From Amycolatopsis sp. NBC_01488 (GTDB taxonomy: Bacteria > Actinomycetota > Actinomycetes > Mycobacteriales > Pseudonocardiaceae): a stretch of 64,000 nt of DNA. This document shows, in pieces, positions 40,641 through 49,051 of this stretch; position 1 is the first letter of the stretch, and each line of letters starts with the position of its first letter. The notes beneath the pieces were generated by a model, which saw only the letters and a program-made list of their open reading frames with translations, did no database searches and was not told the origin of the DNA. Location of the stretch: positions 4,869,001-4,933,000 of the forward strand of contig NZ_CP109434.1 in the NCBI RefSeq assembly GCF_036227105.1, read 5' to 3'. The position numbers were made by a program, and so were the translations under genes.

Positions 40641-40654
40641 TCCGCTGAATCGAC

Positions 40655-43600
40655 TTAGCTCACCGAGCTGATCTGCACCAGCGAGCTGCCGACCGGCACG
40701 CCCGTGTCGGTCTGCACGGTCAGCTGACCGCGCAGGGTCCGGCCCGCCGCGGGGGCGGTGGTGGCCGTCACCGTCGCCGGCACCGTCCACGAGCTGCCCG
40801 ACGCCCGCGCCGCGTTCGCCTCGGTCACCGCGACCGAACCGAACGCCGGGTTGGTGAACACGTCGAGGTAGTCGTACGCGGTGGGGGCGCCACCGGGCAC
40901 GGCGTACCCGTCGACGAGCGCGACCCAGACCCCGGGCGCCGGGTTCGGCACGGTCACCGACTCCTCGGAGTCACCGTCCGCGCTGATCCCCGCCTGGACG
41001 CAGGAACCGGTCGTGCAGTTGTACAGCACCAGGTCGAGGTCGGTGCCCACGACCGCGGGGCTGCCGATCGTGGCGGTCAGCGACGTCGAGCCCGGCGTCA
41101 CCGCGATCTGGTACTGCTGCTGCGTGCCTTCGGCGATCGACGGCCGCAGCGTCTTGGCGCTGCCGAGCGTGGCGCCCGCCAGCTTGCCGGTGAACGCGCC
41201 GAGCGTGTTCGTCACGGTGTAGGACCGCGCGATCGGCGTGTTCAGCGTGGCCGAGGCGATGGTGTCCGGGTTCGGCGAGATCGCCGTGCCCAGCACCGAA
41301 GCCGACAGCTTGTACGCGGCATTGTCCACATCGGACGTCCGGCGCGCCTCGACGACGATCTCCCACACACCCGGCAGCGGGTTGGCGAAGGTCCGGCTGG
41401 TCGGCGTGCCGCCGGGGCAGCCCGCACCCGCGTCGGGCAGGTAGCAGGACGTGGTGGCCGTGCTCGCCTCGGCCGGCACGCCGGTCGGGTCGTAGCGCAG
41501 GAACCGCACCTGGCCCTTGCCCGGGGCGCCGCCGCCGGCGTCCAGGTCCACCTTCAGCGCACTGGCGCCCTGCGGCACCCGCACGAAGTAGCTGGTCGCC
41601 TGGTTGCGGGCGATCTTGCCGGCCACGTCGACCTGGAAGCCCTTGTCGGCGGTGAACTCCTGCGGCGCGAAGACCGTGTTGAGGGTCTGCACGTCGATGC
41701 CGACGGTCAGCGGGTTGTCCAGGTACAGCAGCGCCGAGTGGACGCCCGCGTTCTTCGGGTTCACCTTGACGTCGAACTTCACCGGCGTGTTCAGCGGCAA
41801 CACCACCGTCGACGCCGAGGAGAACGTCCCGTCGTTCCCGGTCCACCGCGCGAAGTACGGCACGGGGTGCGCCGAACCCGTGGTGCGGGTGATCGTGTAC
41901 GTGCGGGTGTAGGCCTTGCCCGTGGTCACGCCCTCGCGGTCGTGGATGCCCACGCCGGTGTTCGGGGTGGCCAGCAGGCCCGACAGCGCGGTGTGCACCT
42001 CGACCGACGTCGAAACGGCGTCCGGCTTCGGGTTGAGCGACAGCGCGACGAACGCGGCGGGCACGTTGAACAGGCCCGCCCCCTGGGCGTACGCGCCGAT
42101 GCCCGGCACGAACCGGGCGGTCGACTTGATCGCCGAACGCAGCTGCGCCACCGGCGGCCGCTGCCCGTTGTGCGTCGCCTTGTACGCGCTCACCAGCAGC
42201 GCGGCCGCGCCGGTCGCCTGCGGCGCCGCCATCGACGTGCCCTGCAGCATCGCGTAGCCGGCGGGCAGGCTGTAGGTGCCGGGTACCGGACTCGGGGACT
42301 CCCACCGCGGGGTGGTCGAGATCGCCGCGCCGGGCGCGACGATGTCCGGCTTGAAGCCGCCGTCCTCACGCGGGCCGCGCGAGGAGAACGGGTGCAGTGA
42401 CTCGGCGTTCTGCGTCTTCGAGCCGTAGTCCGCGAGCCAGGTCTCCTTGGTGATGTAGGAGCCGACCGAGATCGCGTCCGTGGCCACCGACGGGTCGCCG
42501 ACGGTGTTCGCCCCGGCGCCGCTGTTGCCCGCCGAGATGAAGATCTGGACGTTGTACTCGGCGATCGTGCGGTTGTAGAGCTCCGCCCGGGCGTTGTTGC
42601 CGTCGTTGAGCGCCGGCAGGCCGCCGATCGAGATGTTGATGACGTCGGCGCCGTGGCTGGCGGCGTAGACGACCCCGTCGATCAGGCCGCTGGACGTGCA
42701 GGCGCTGCCGGTGAGGCAGACCTTGACCGCCAGGACCTTCGCGCCCGGGGCCGCGCCGTCCATCTTGCCGCCGAACAGGTCGTTGCCGGTGGCGATGCCC
42801 GCGACGTGCGAGCCGTGCTCGGCGCCGGCGATCCCGATGCCGACGTAGCCCGGCTTGTCGGTCTGGACGACGAAGGCCATCCGCTCGGCGATGTCGGTCG
42901 CCGGGTTGTCGGTGCCGAAGTAGCCGACGTCGTACTTCTTGTTGTAGTCGGTCATCGGCTTTTCGTCGGTGAAGTCGCCGTTGCCGTTGAGGTCGACGCG
43001 GACCTCCTTGGTCACGCTGTCGAGCAGCACGCCCCAGGAGTCGGCGCGGTCACCGTCGCGGTTGACGTCACCGCCGGTCTCGCTGTCCGCGGCGCCCAGG
43101 TCGCCCGCGGTCTCGCTGAACACGCCGAAGGTGTACGGGCCGCCGGTCGCCGGCGCCGTCCAGCTCTTCCCGTTGGCGGTGAAGGTGCCGGTGTAGGTCT
43201 GGGTGGACTGCTTGACCCAGGTGCCGTCACCGGAGTTGGTGGCGTTGGCGTCGTACCAGTCGACGATCTTGCGTTCGCCGTGGCTGGTGGTCGCCAGCGC
43301 GGGGGTGTCGAGGTCGACGCCCGAGTCGAGCACCGCGACGGTGGCGTCCTTGCCGTCCCAGTTGGGCAGGACCTGGCCGAACTGCGCCGCGTAGGTGTCG
43401 CCGGTGGGCAGGTACGGGTTGACGCGCGGGGTGTCCTTGCCCGGGGCCGGCTGCGGCAGCGGGGTGATCGCGCCGTCGGGCTTCGGGTCGTCGCGGTAGA
43501 CGAGGCCGTCGACGTCGACGGCCTCGACCGACTTGAGCTTCGCGGCCTTCTCCGCCTTCTCGGGCGGGATGGTGACCTTGACGTAGTCGAGCTTGGCGTC

Positions 43601-43891
43601 GGTGGACTGGACGACGCCGCCGAGCGCTTTGAGCTCGTCGACAGCGGCGCCGGTCTGGCCCTTCTCCGCCGCGATCAGCAGCGTGACGTCCGGCTTCCCG
43701 GCCTTCTCGGCTTCGGCGACGAGTGCGCGGTCGTGCTCGTCGAGGGTCTTGCCGTCGGCCGCGCCCGAGGTCGGCGGGGCCAGCTGGGCGGACGCCACGG
43801 GAACGGCGATGCCGAGGACGGAAGCGCCGAGAGCGGTGGCGAGGACGGTGATCCCGGCCCGCCGTCTCCAGCGCGATCTGTGCGTTGTCAC
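40655..43891 (-). CDS. Secreted S8-family serine peptidase (subtilase)
   Basis: Large extracellular subtilisin-like protease of 1078 residues. A basic signal peptide (about residues 1-35, ending VASA) and a propeptide-like region (about 40-130) precede the catalytic domain. The Asp is in VAVLDSGVDLD, the His in GAEHGSHVAGIATG and the Ser in QGTSMAAPQATGAAALL, with an oxyanion Asn in FISAGNSGAG. A long insert lies between Asp and His. The C-terminal about 450 residues are beta-sandwich-like, including a PPC-type stretch (DLVLYNCTTGSCVQAG, VWVALVDGYAVPGG). GTG 43891 start. Monocistronic. Confidence 0.94.
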   Translation of the reverse strand: MTTHRSRWRRRAGITVLATALGASVLGIAVPVASAQLAPPTSGAADGKTLDEHDRALVAEAEKAGKPDVTLLIAAEKGQTGAAVDELKALGGVVQSTDAKLDYVKVTIPPEKAEKAAKLKSVEAVDVDGLVYRDDPKPDGAITPLPQPAPGKDTPRVNPYLPTGDTYAAQFGQVLPNWDGKDATVAVLDSGVDLDTPALATTSHGERKIVDWYDANATNSGDGTWVKQSTQTYTGTFTANGKSWTAPATGGPYTFGVFSETAGDLGAADSETGGDVNRDGDRADSWGVLLDSVTKEVRVDLNGNGDFTDEKPMTDYNKKYDVGYFGTDNPATDIAERMAFVVQTDKPGYVGIGIAGAEHGSHVAGIATGNDLFGGKMDGAAPGAKVLAVKVCLTGSACTSSGLIDGVVYAASHGADVINISIGGLPALNDGNNARAELYNRTIAEYNVQIFISAGNSGAGANTVGDPSVATDAISVGSYITKETWLADYGSKTQNAESLHPFSSRGPREDGGFKPDIVAPGAAISTTPRWESPSPVPGTYSLPAGYAMLQGTSMAAPQATGAAALLVSAYKATHNGQRPPVAQLRSAIKSTARFVPGIGAYAQGAGLFNVPAAFVALSLNPKPDAVSTSVEVHTALSGLLATPNTGVGIHDREGVTTGKAYTRTYTITRTTGSAHPVPYFARWTGNDGTFSSASTVVLPLNTPVKFDVKVNPKNAGVHSALLYLDNPLTVGIDVQTLNTVFAPQEFTADKGFQVDVAGKIARNQATSYFVRVPQGASALKVDLDAGGGAPGKGQVRFLRYDPTGVPAEASTATTSCYLPDAGAGCPGGTPTSRTFANPLPGVWEIVVEARRTSDVDNAAYKLSASVLGTAISPNPDTIASATLNTPIARSYTVTNTLGAFTGKLAGATLGSAKTLRPSIAEGTQQQYQIAVTPGSTSLTATIGSPAVVGTDLDLVLYNCTTGSCVQAGISADGDSEESVTVPNPAPGVWVALVDGYAVPGGAPTAYDYLDVFTNPAFGSVAVTEANAARASGSSWTVPATVTATTAPAAGRTLRGQLTVQTDTGVPVGSSLVQISSVS

Positions 43892-44065
43892 TGAGAACGA
43901 CCCTTCGTGAAGAGATGCGTCCGTGAAGTAGACAACGTGAGATCTTCGTCAGCAATCAGACAGTTAGCCCATCGACCGCAATTGGTTGCGGGCCGAATGG
44001 CCTAATCGGATCACCGGTTGGGCGGCAACCTGATGTGACTTGGAGGGGTGATCCGTCCACTCTTG

Positions 44066-44121
44066 CTATACGCACGTATAGGAGACTACATTTCGATGTA
44101 GTCAACTATATGAACGTATAG
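44066..44121. promoter_or_regulatory. Operator array: two 16-bp palindromes flanking a 20-bp palindrome
   Basis: CTATACGCACGTATAG (44066-44081) and CTATATGAACGTATAG (44106-44121) are related sites 40 bp apart. Between them lies a different perfect arm pair, GACTACAT-N4-ATGTAGTC (44084-44103). The array ends 7 bp before the TetR gene start, so it should be the autoregulatory operator for the TetR-ABC operon. Confidence 0.85.
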
Positions 44122-44128
44122 GACCAGG

Positions 44129-44743
44129 ATGACCACCGAAGACCTCACCGCGCGGGCCCGGATCCGGGACGCCGCCATCACGCTGTTCACCGAGCGCGGC
44201 ATGGAAAAGACGTCGATCCTCGACATCGCCGAGGCCGCAGGGGTCTCGGGCGGCCTGATCCGGCACCACTTCGGCTCCAAGGACGGCCTGCGCGAGGCCT
44301 GCGACACCTACGTCTTCGACGAGCTCCTCCGCTTCAAGGAGGACGTGCTGGCGAAGGGGGTCGCGGACCCGGGGTTCCTCCCGACGTTCGACGCCCGCCA
44401 GCTGCTCTTCCGGCGGTACCTGGGCCGCGCGATGATCGACGGCTCCGAGGCCGCCGCGGCGCAGTTCGTCGAGATCGTCGACGGCACCGAACGCTACTTC
44501 CGCGAGCAAGGCATGGAGCTGCCCGACCCGCGGGGCGTCGCCGCCGCGCTCGCCGCGATGACCGGCGGGCTGATGATCCTGCAGGACCACGTCGCCCGCG
44601 CGCTCGGCGAGGAGCCGGGCACGCACGAGGCGATGCTGCGGATGTCGCTCGCCGCCGGGCACCTGTTCCTGAACCCGCTCGCGGGCCCCGAAGTCCTCGA
44701 AAAGGCCCGCGAAGCGCTGGCCGCCTACCGACGGAAGGAATGA
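44129..44743 (+). CDS. TetR/AcrR-family transcriptional regulator
   Basis: 204-residue TetR repressor. N-terminal [43 protein letters not shown] and [12 protein letters not shown]. The C-terminal ligand domain is helical. It heads an operon with an ABC exporter (2 nt to the next gene), which suggests it senses a toxic compound that the exporter removes. The operator array ending 7 bp upstream supports autorepression. Confidence 0.93.
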   Translation: MTTEDLTARARIRDAAITLFTERGMEKTSILDIAEAAGVSGGLIRHHFGSKDGLREACDTYVFDELLRFKEDVLAKGVADPGFLPTFDARQLLFRRYLGRAMIDGSEAAAAQFVEIVDGTERYFREQGMELPDPRGVAAALAAMTGGLMILQDHVARALGEEPGTHEAMLRMSLAAGHLFLNPLAGPEVLEKAREALAAYRRKE

Positions 44744-44744
44744 C

Positions 44745-45653
44745 ATGGCCGAAGCGATCACCGCCGACGGCCTCACCAAGGCGTTCGGTGCGGCGAAAGC
44801 CCTCGACGGGCTCGACCTGACCGTCCACGCCGGCGAGGTGCACGGCTTCCTCGGGCCGAACGGTGCCGGCAAGACCACCACGATCCGCGTCCTGCTGGGG
44901 CTGATGCGGGCCGACGGCGGCCGCGCCACCCTGCTCGGCGGCGACCCCTGGACCGACGCCACCGAGCTGCACAAGCGGCTCGCGTACGTGCCGGGCGACG
45001 TCACGCTCTGGCCCAACCTGACCGGCGGCGAGGTCATCGACCTGCTCGGCAGGCTGCGCGGCGGCCTCGACGTCGAACGGCGCGCCGAACTCGTCGAGCG
45101 CTTCGACCTCGACCCGCGCAAGAAGGGCCGGACGTACTCGAAGGGCAACCGGCAGAAGGTCGCGCTGGTCGCGGCGCTCGCGTCCGATGTGGAGCTGCTG
45201 GTGCTCGACGAGCCGACGTCCGGGCTCGACCCGCTGATGGAGGAGGTCTTCCGGCAGGTCGTCGCGGAGGAGCGGGAACGCGGCGACCGGACCGTGCTGC
45301 TGTCCTCGCACATCCTGTCCGAGGTCGAGGCGCTCTGCGACCGCGTCACGATCATCCGGGCCGGGCGCACGGTCGAGTCGGGCACCCTGGACGAGCTGCG
45401 CCACCTCGGCCGGATCACGATCGACGCCTCGCTCGCGCACGTCCCTTCGGACCTGGCTGCGCTGCCGGGAGTGCACGACCTGAGCACGTACGGCTCGCAC
45501 GTCCACCTGTCCGTCGACCCGGCTTCGCTGGACGACCTGATGCGGCGCCTCGCCGAAGCCGGGCTGCGGAGCCTGGTGAGCCGGCCGCCGACGCTCGAGG
45601 AGCTGTTCCTGCGCCACTACCGCCACGACGAGCCGGTCGGAGCGGCGCGGTGA
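44745..45653 (+). CDS. ABC transporter ATP-binding protein (drug-exporter type)
   Basis: 302-residue ATPase. Walker [20 protein letters not shown], signature [15 protein letters not shown] (a SKGN variant of LSGGQ, as in DrrA-type exporters), Walker [14 protein letters not shown] and the switch His in [13 protein letters not shown]-terminal domain of about 80 residues follows the NBD. It pairs with the ABC-2 permease whose GTG overlaps its stop. TetR control suggests efflux of an antibiotic or lipid. Confidence 0.94.
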   Translation: MAEAITADGLTKAFGAAKALDGLDLTVHAGEVHGFLGPNGAGKTTTIRVLLGLMRADGGRATLLGGDPWTDATELHKRLAYVPGDVTLWPNLTGGEVIDLLGRLRGGLDVERRAELVERFDLDPRKKGRTYSKGNRQKVALVAALASDVELLVLDEPTSGLDPLMEEVFRQVVAEERERGDRTVLLSSHILSEVEALCDRVTIIRAGRTVESGTLDELRHLGRITIDASLAHVPSDLAALPGVHDLSTYGSHVHLSVDPASLDDLMRRLAEAGLRSLVSRPPTLEELFLRHYRHDEPVGAAR

Positions 45654-47209
45654 CCGGGACCTGGTCGCTGCTGCGGCTGGTGCTGCGCCGCGACCGGCTG
45701 CTGATGCCGCTGTGGATCGTCGGCCTGGCCGTCGCGCCGATGGGCTACCTGTCGTCGATCGAGGCGGCGTACCCGGACGCGGCGTCGCGGCAGCACTTCT
45801 ACGACCTCAACGCTTCGAGCGCGACGTTCGTCGTCCGCAACGGTCCGCTGTACGGCTCTTCGGCGGGCAATCTGCTGGCGTGGCAGTGCGGGTTCGTCCC
45901 GGTCGTCGTCGGGCTCATCGCGCTGCTCACGGTCGTCCGGCACACCCGTGCGGAGGAGGAGGCGGGCCGTCGTGAGCTGACCGGCGCGACCGTCGTCGGG
46001 CGGCACGCCGGGCTGGCGGCGGCCGTGATCGCCACGTGCGGCGCGTGCCTGGTCTACGGCCTGGTGGTCGGGCTCGGCGTCGCCGCGCAGGGCGTCCCTT
46101 TCGCTGGTGCGCTGGCGCTGGGGCTCGGGTTTTCCTTGGCGGGCTGGGTGTTCGCCGGCGTCGGCGCGGTCGTCGCGCAGCTGACGTGGGGCGCGAGCGG
46201 CGCGCGGGGGCTCGGGATCGGCGTGCTGGTCCTGGCGTTCCTGCTGCGGGCCGCGGGGGACAGCGGCTCGGCGGGGTGGCTCGCGTGGCTGTCGCCGATC
46301 GGCTGGGCGCACCGGATGCGGCCGTTCGCCGGGGAACAGTGGTGGGTCCTCGTCTTGGGTATCTTCGCGACCTGCTCGCTCTTCGCGGTGGCGGTCCTGC
46401 TGTCCGCGCGCCGGGACCTCGGCGCGGCGCTGCTCCCGGCCCGGCTCGGGCGGGCGACGGCGCGGGCGTCCCTGCGGACGCCGTTGGCGCTGGCCTGGCG
46501 GCTGCAGCGGGGGACGCTGCTGGTCTGGACCGTCTGCCTGGTGCTGGTCGGGCTGCTGATGGGCGGGGTCGCGCAGAACGTCGCGGAGATGATGCGGGAC
46601 AGCAAAGCCGTCGCGGACGTGTTCGCGCGGCTCGGCGGCGGAGGCGCGGTGACGGACGCGTACCTGGCCGGGACGATGACGTTGTTCGGCCTGGCCGCGG
46701 CGGGATATGCGGTGCAGGCGACGCTGAAGCTGCGTGCGGAGGAGACGGCGGGCCGGGTGGAACCGGTGCTGGCGACGGCGGTGGGGCGGATCGGCTGGGC
46801 GCTGGCACACCTGACGTTCGCGTTGGCGGGCTCGGCTGTCCTGCTGGCTTTCACCGGGTGGGCAACGGGGTTGGCCTACGGGAGTGGTGCTTCGCTGATC
46901 CCGGCGGCGCTGGCCCAGCTCCCGGCGGTGTGGGTGCCGGCCGGGCTGTCGGCCTTGCTGATCGGCTTCTTGCCGCGTTACGCGGCGGCGGCATGGGGAC
47001 TGCTGGGCGCGTTCCTGTTGCTGTCGCTGGTGGGGTCGGCGTTGCGGTGGAACGCCGTGGTGCTGGGGATCTCGCCGTTCTCGCACTTGCCGCGCCTGCC
47101 AGGCGGAACGTTCTCGATGGCACCGGAGATCTGGCTGCTGGCGATCGCCCTGGTGGCGGGTGCAGCGGGCCTGGCCGCATTGCGACGCCGTGACATGCCG
47201 GTGGGCTGA
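45650..47209 (+). CDS. ABC-2-type exporter permease (duplicated)
   Basis: 519-residue membrane protein with about twelve hydrophobic helices in two similar halves (the second half starts near [20 protein letters not shown], mirroring [20 protein letters not shown]). This two-in-one permease is typical of actinobacterial TetR-linked exporters. The GTG overlaps the ATPase stop, so a 1:1 complex is likely. Confidence 0.9.
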   Translation: MTGTWSLLRLVLRRDRLLMPLWIVGLAVAPMGYLSSIEAAYPDAASRQHFYDLNASSATFVVRNGPLYGSSAGNLLAWQCGFVPVVVGLIALLTVVRHTRAEEEAGRRELTGATVVGRHAGLAAAVIATCGACLVYGLVVGLGVAAQGVPFAGALALGLGFSLAGWVFAGVGAVVAQLTWGASGARGLGIGVLVLAFLLRAAGDSGSAGWLAWLSPIGWAHRMRPFAGEQWWVLVLGIFATCSLFAVAVLLSARRDLGAALLPARLGRATARASLRTPLALAWRLQRGTLLVWTVCLVLVGLLMGGVAQNVAEMMRDSKAVADVFARLGGGGAVTDAYLAGTMTLFGLAAAGYAVQATLKLRAEETAGRVEPVLATAVGRIGWALAHLTFALAGSAVLLAFTGWATGLAYGSGASLIPAALAQLPAVWVPAGLSALLIGFLPRYAAAAWGLLGAFLLLSLVGSALRWNAVVLGISPFSHLPRLPGGTFSMAPEIWLLAIALVAGAAGLAALRRRDMPVG

Positions 47210-47519
47210 CAACGAAACGCAACCACAGTGGGGGTCCAGGGGGCTTGCCCCTGGCGGGGGTCCGGGGGTTCGACCCCCGGGAGACACCGCGAGGCGAGGC
47301 CCGGTGCGCGCTTTCCGCGCACAGACCTCGCCCCGAGCATCGCGCGTGGCAACCGAGGGAGTCGAACCCTGCGCGGCTTGTGAAGGCGGCGCCCATGGAC
47401 CGGCCCTGACCCTTCGGCGGGCGACGGCTGCCGGACTTTACAACAGTAGCTACTACCCATCTCATTCCCATCTCACTCCGTGCTTCACCCGGATGAGTCC
47501 GGCTGGCAAGGTGGTCCGC
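47210..47519. other. 310-bp structured intergenic region
   Basis: No gene seen. Three hairpins follow the permease gene: a 7-bp stem CCAGGGG/CCCCTGG (about 47236-47255), an 8-bp stem CCGGGGGT/ACCCCCGG (about 47262-47280), and a two-part stem (47293-47299 with 47326-47332 enclosing 47305-47310 with 47316-47321). They may terminate the exporter operon or form a small RNA. Further on, a tRNA-like end (47348-47432) lacks a proper anticodon stem. The last 70 bp are AT-richer, with the direct repeat CCATCTCA, and should contain the amidohydrolase promoter. Confidence 0.5.
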
Positions 47520-48968
47520 ATGGATGATCTACTGCTGCGCCGCGTGCGGCCGGGGCTCGGCGGGGACCTGTCCGACGTCCGGGTGAACGACGGCCGCGTC
47601 ACGGCGATCACCGAACCGGGGTCGGCCGGGTTCGCGGCGCGGGTCGTCGACGGGCACGGGGGCACGCTGCTGCCGGGTCTGGTCGACGCGCACGCGCACC
47701 TCGTGCAGTGGGCGACGTTCCGCCGCCGGATCCCCCTCGATGCGGCGCGGTCGGCGGGGGAGGCGATCGAGCTGCTGCTGGCGCACCTGCTCGCGACGCC
47801 GGCGCGGGCGGAGGAACTGGTCGTGGGCGCGGGCTTCCGCGATGCGCTCTGGCCGGACAAGCCGCACAAGGACCTGCTGCAGCGGGCGCTGCCCGGGCGG
47901 GCGGTCGCGTTGTTCAGCGCGGACCTGCACACGCTGTGGCTGAGCCCGGCGGCGCTGAAGCTGATCGGCCGCGACCACCCGACGGGTGTGCTGCTGGAGA
48001 ACGACTGCATGAGCGCGACGGCCCAGCTCCCGACGGCCGCGATCGACGTCCAGGACCGGTGGGTGGCGGAAGCGGTGTCCGCGGCGGCGGCGCGGGGCGT
48101 GACGCAGATCGTCGACTACGAGTACGCGGACACGGTGGCGGACTGGACGCGCCGGGGTGCCCCGGCGGCCCGGATCTCGTGCGTGATCGCGCGGCACCTG
48201 CTGGACCAGGCGATCGAGCGTGGCCACCGCACGGGCGACGTTCTCCCGGATTCCGGTGGGCTGCTGACGGTGGGCCCGTTCAAGCTCTTCGTCGACGGCT
48301 CCCTGAACACCCGCACGGCCTATTGCCACGATCCTTACCCTGGCTCGGATTCACCGGGTCTGCTGGAGCTGCCGCCGTCCGCTTTGGTTCCCTTGCTGGA
48401 CCGGGCTTTCTCGCACGGGCTGATCCCGGCGGTCCATGCGATCGGCGACCACGCGAACACGATCGCGCTGGACGCGTTCGAGGAGGTCGGCTGCCCGGGC
48501 CGGATCGAGCACGCGCAGCTGCTTTCTCCGGCCGATGTCCCGCGGTTCGCGGCGCTGGGCGTGATCGCGGCGGTCCAGCCGGCGCACCAGCCGGACGACC
48601 GCGACGTCGCGGACCGCCATTGGCACGGCCGGACTTCGCGGGCGTTCCCGTACCGGTCCCTGCTGGAATCGGGCGCCCGCCTGGAGTTCGGCTCGGACGC
48701 CCCGGTGGCCCCGCTGGACCCGCGGGACGGAATCGCGTCGGCGGTGTTCCGCACCGACGACGACCGGCCCCCGTGGCACCCGGAGCAGTCCCTGCCGTTC
48801 GCGGAGGCACTGGCGGCGTCCTCGGGCGGCCGGCGCGGGGTGTCGGTGGGCGACGTGGCGGACCTGATGGTGACGGCGGCGGACCCGTCTCTGCTGTCGG
48901 CGGCGGACCTGCGAGCACTCCCCGTGACGGCGACCGTCCTGGCTGGGCACGTGACCCATCAGGTCTGA
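47520..48968 (+). CDS. Amidohydrolase (YtcJ-like, Amidohydro_3 type)
   Basis: 482-residue metal-dependent hydrolase. GTLLPGLVDAHAHLVQW holds the HxH metal pair. The metal-bridging Lys is probably in LLTVGPFKLFVDGSLNTRT. Further ligands are His in IPAVHAIGDHAN, His in GRIEHAQLL and Asp in FGSDAPVAPLDP. The YtcJ group includes exoenzyme-like N-acyl or formamide hydrolases with broad substrates. No signal peptide. ATG 47520. Nothing around it reveals the substrate. Confidence 0.9.
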   Translation: MDDLLLRRVRPGLGGDLSDVRVNDGRVTAITEPGSAGFAARVVDGHGGTLLPGLVDAHAHLVQWATFRRRIPLDAARSAGEAIELLLAHLLATPARAEELVVGAGFRDALWPDKPHKDLLQRALPGRAVALFSADLHTLWLSPAALKLIGRDHPTGVLLENDCMSATAQLPTAAIDVQDRWVAEAVSAAAARGVTQIVDYEYADTVADWTRRGAPAARISCVIARHLLDQAIERGHRTGDVLPDSGGLLTVGPFKLFVDGSLNTRTAYCHDPYPGSDSPGLLELPPSALVPLLDRAFSHGLIPAVHAIGDHANTIALDAFEEVGCPGRIEHAQLLSPADVPRFAALGVIAAVQPAHQPDDRDVADRHWHGRTSRAFPYRSLLESGARLEFGSDAPVAPLDPRDGIASAVFRTDDDRPPWHPEQSLPFAEALAASSGGRRGVSVGDVADLMVTAADPSLLSAADLRALPVTATVLAGHVTHQV

Positions 48969-49026
48969 ACGACTTTCGGGGGTTGATTTGTCCGCCGGAC
49001 AACCGAAAAGGTCCTTCCGTACGGGT

Positions 49027-49040
49027 TGACAACGTTGTCA
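49027..49040. promoter_or_regulatory. LacI-type operator upstream of the GH92 gene
   Basis: TGACAACGTTGTCA is a perfect 14-bp palindrome with the central CG typical of LacI-family sites. It lies directly before the GGAGGA ribosome site, so a bound repressor would block the transcript start. No LacI gene is in the window. Confidence 0.75.
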
Positions 49041-49051
49041 GGAGGAGACGG

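Noticed and set aside
47348-47432. tRNA-like sequence on the minus strand with pairing ends (GGCAGCC/GGTTGCC) and a T-loop-like AGGGTTCGACTCCCT.
   Set aside because: The T-stem has a mismatch at its base, no D-arm is seen and no 5-bp anticodon stem can be formed around the TTCACAA loop. At most a degenerate remnant.
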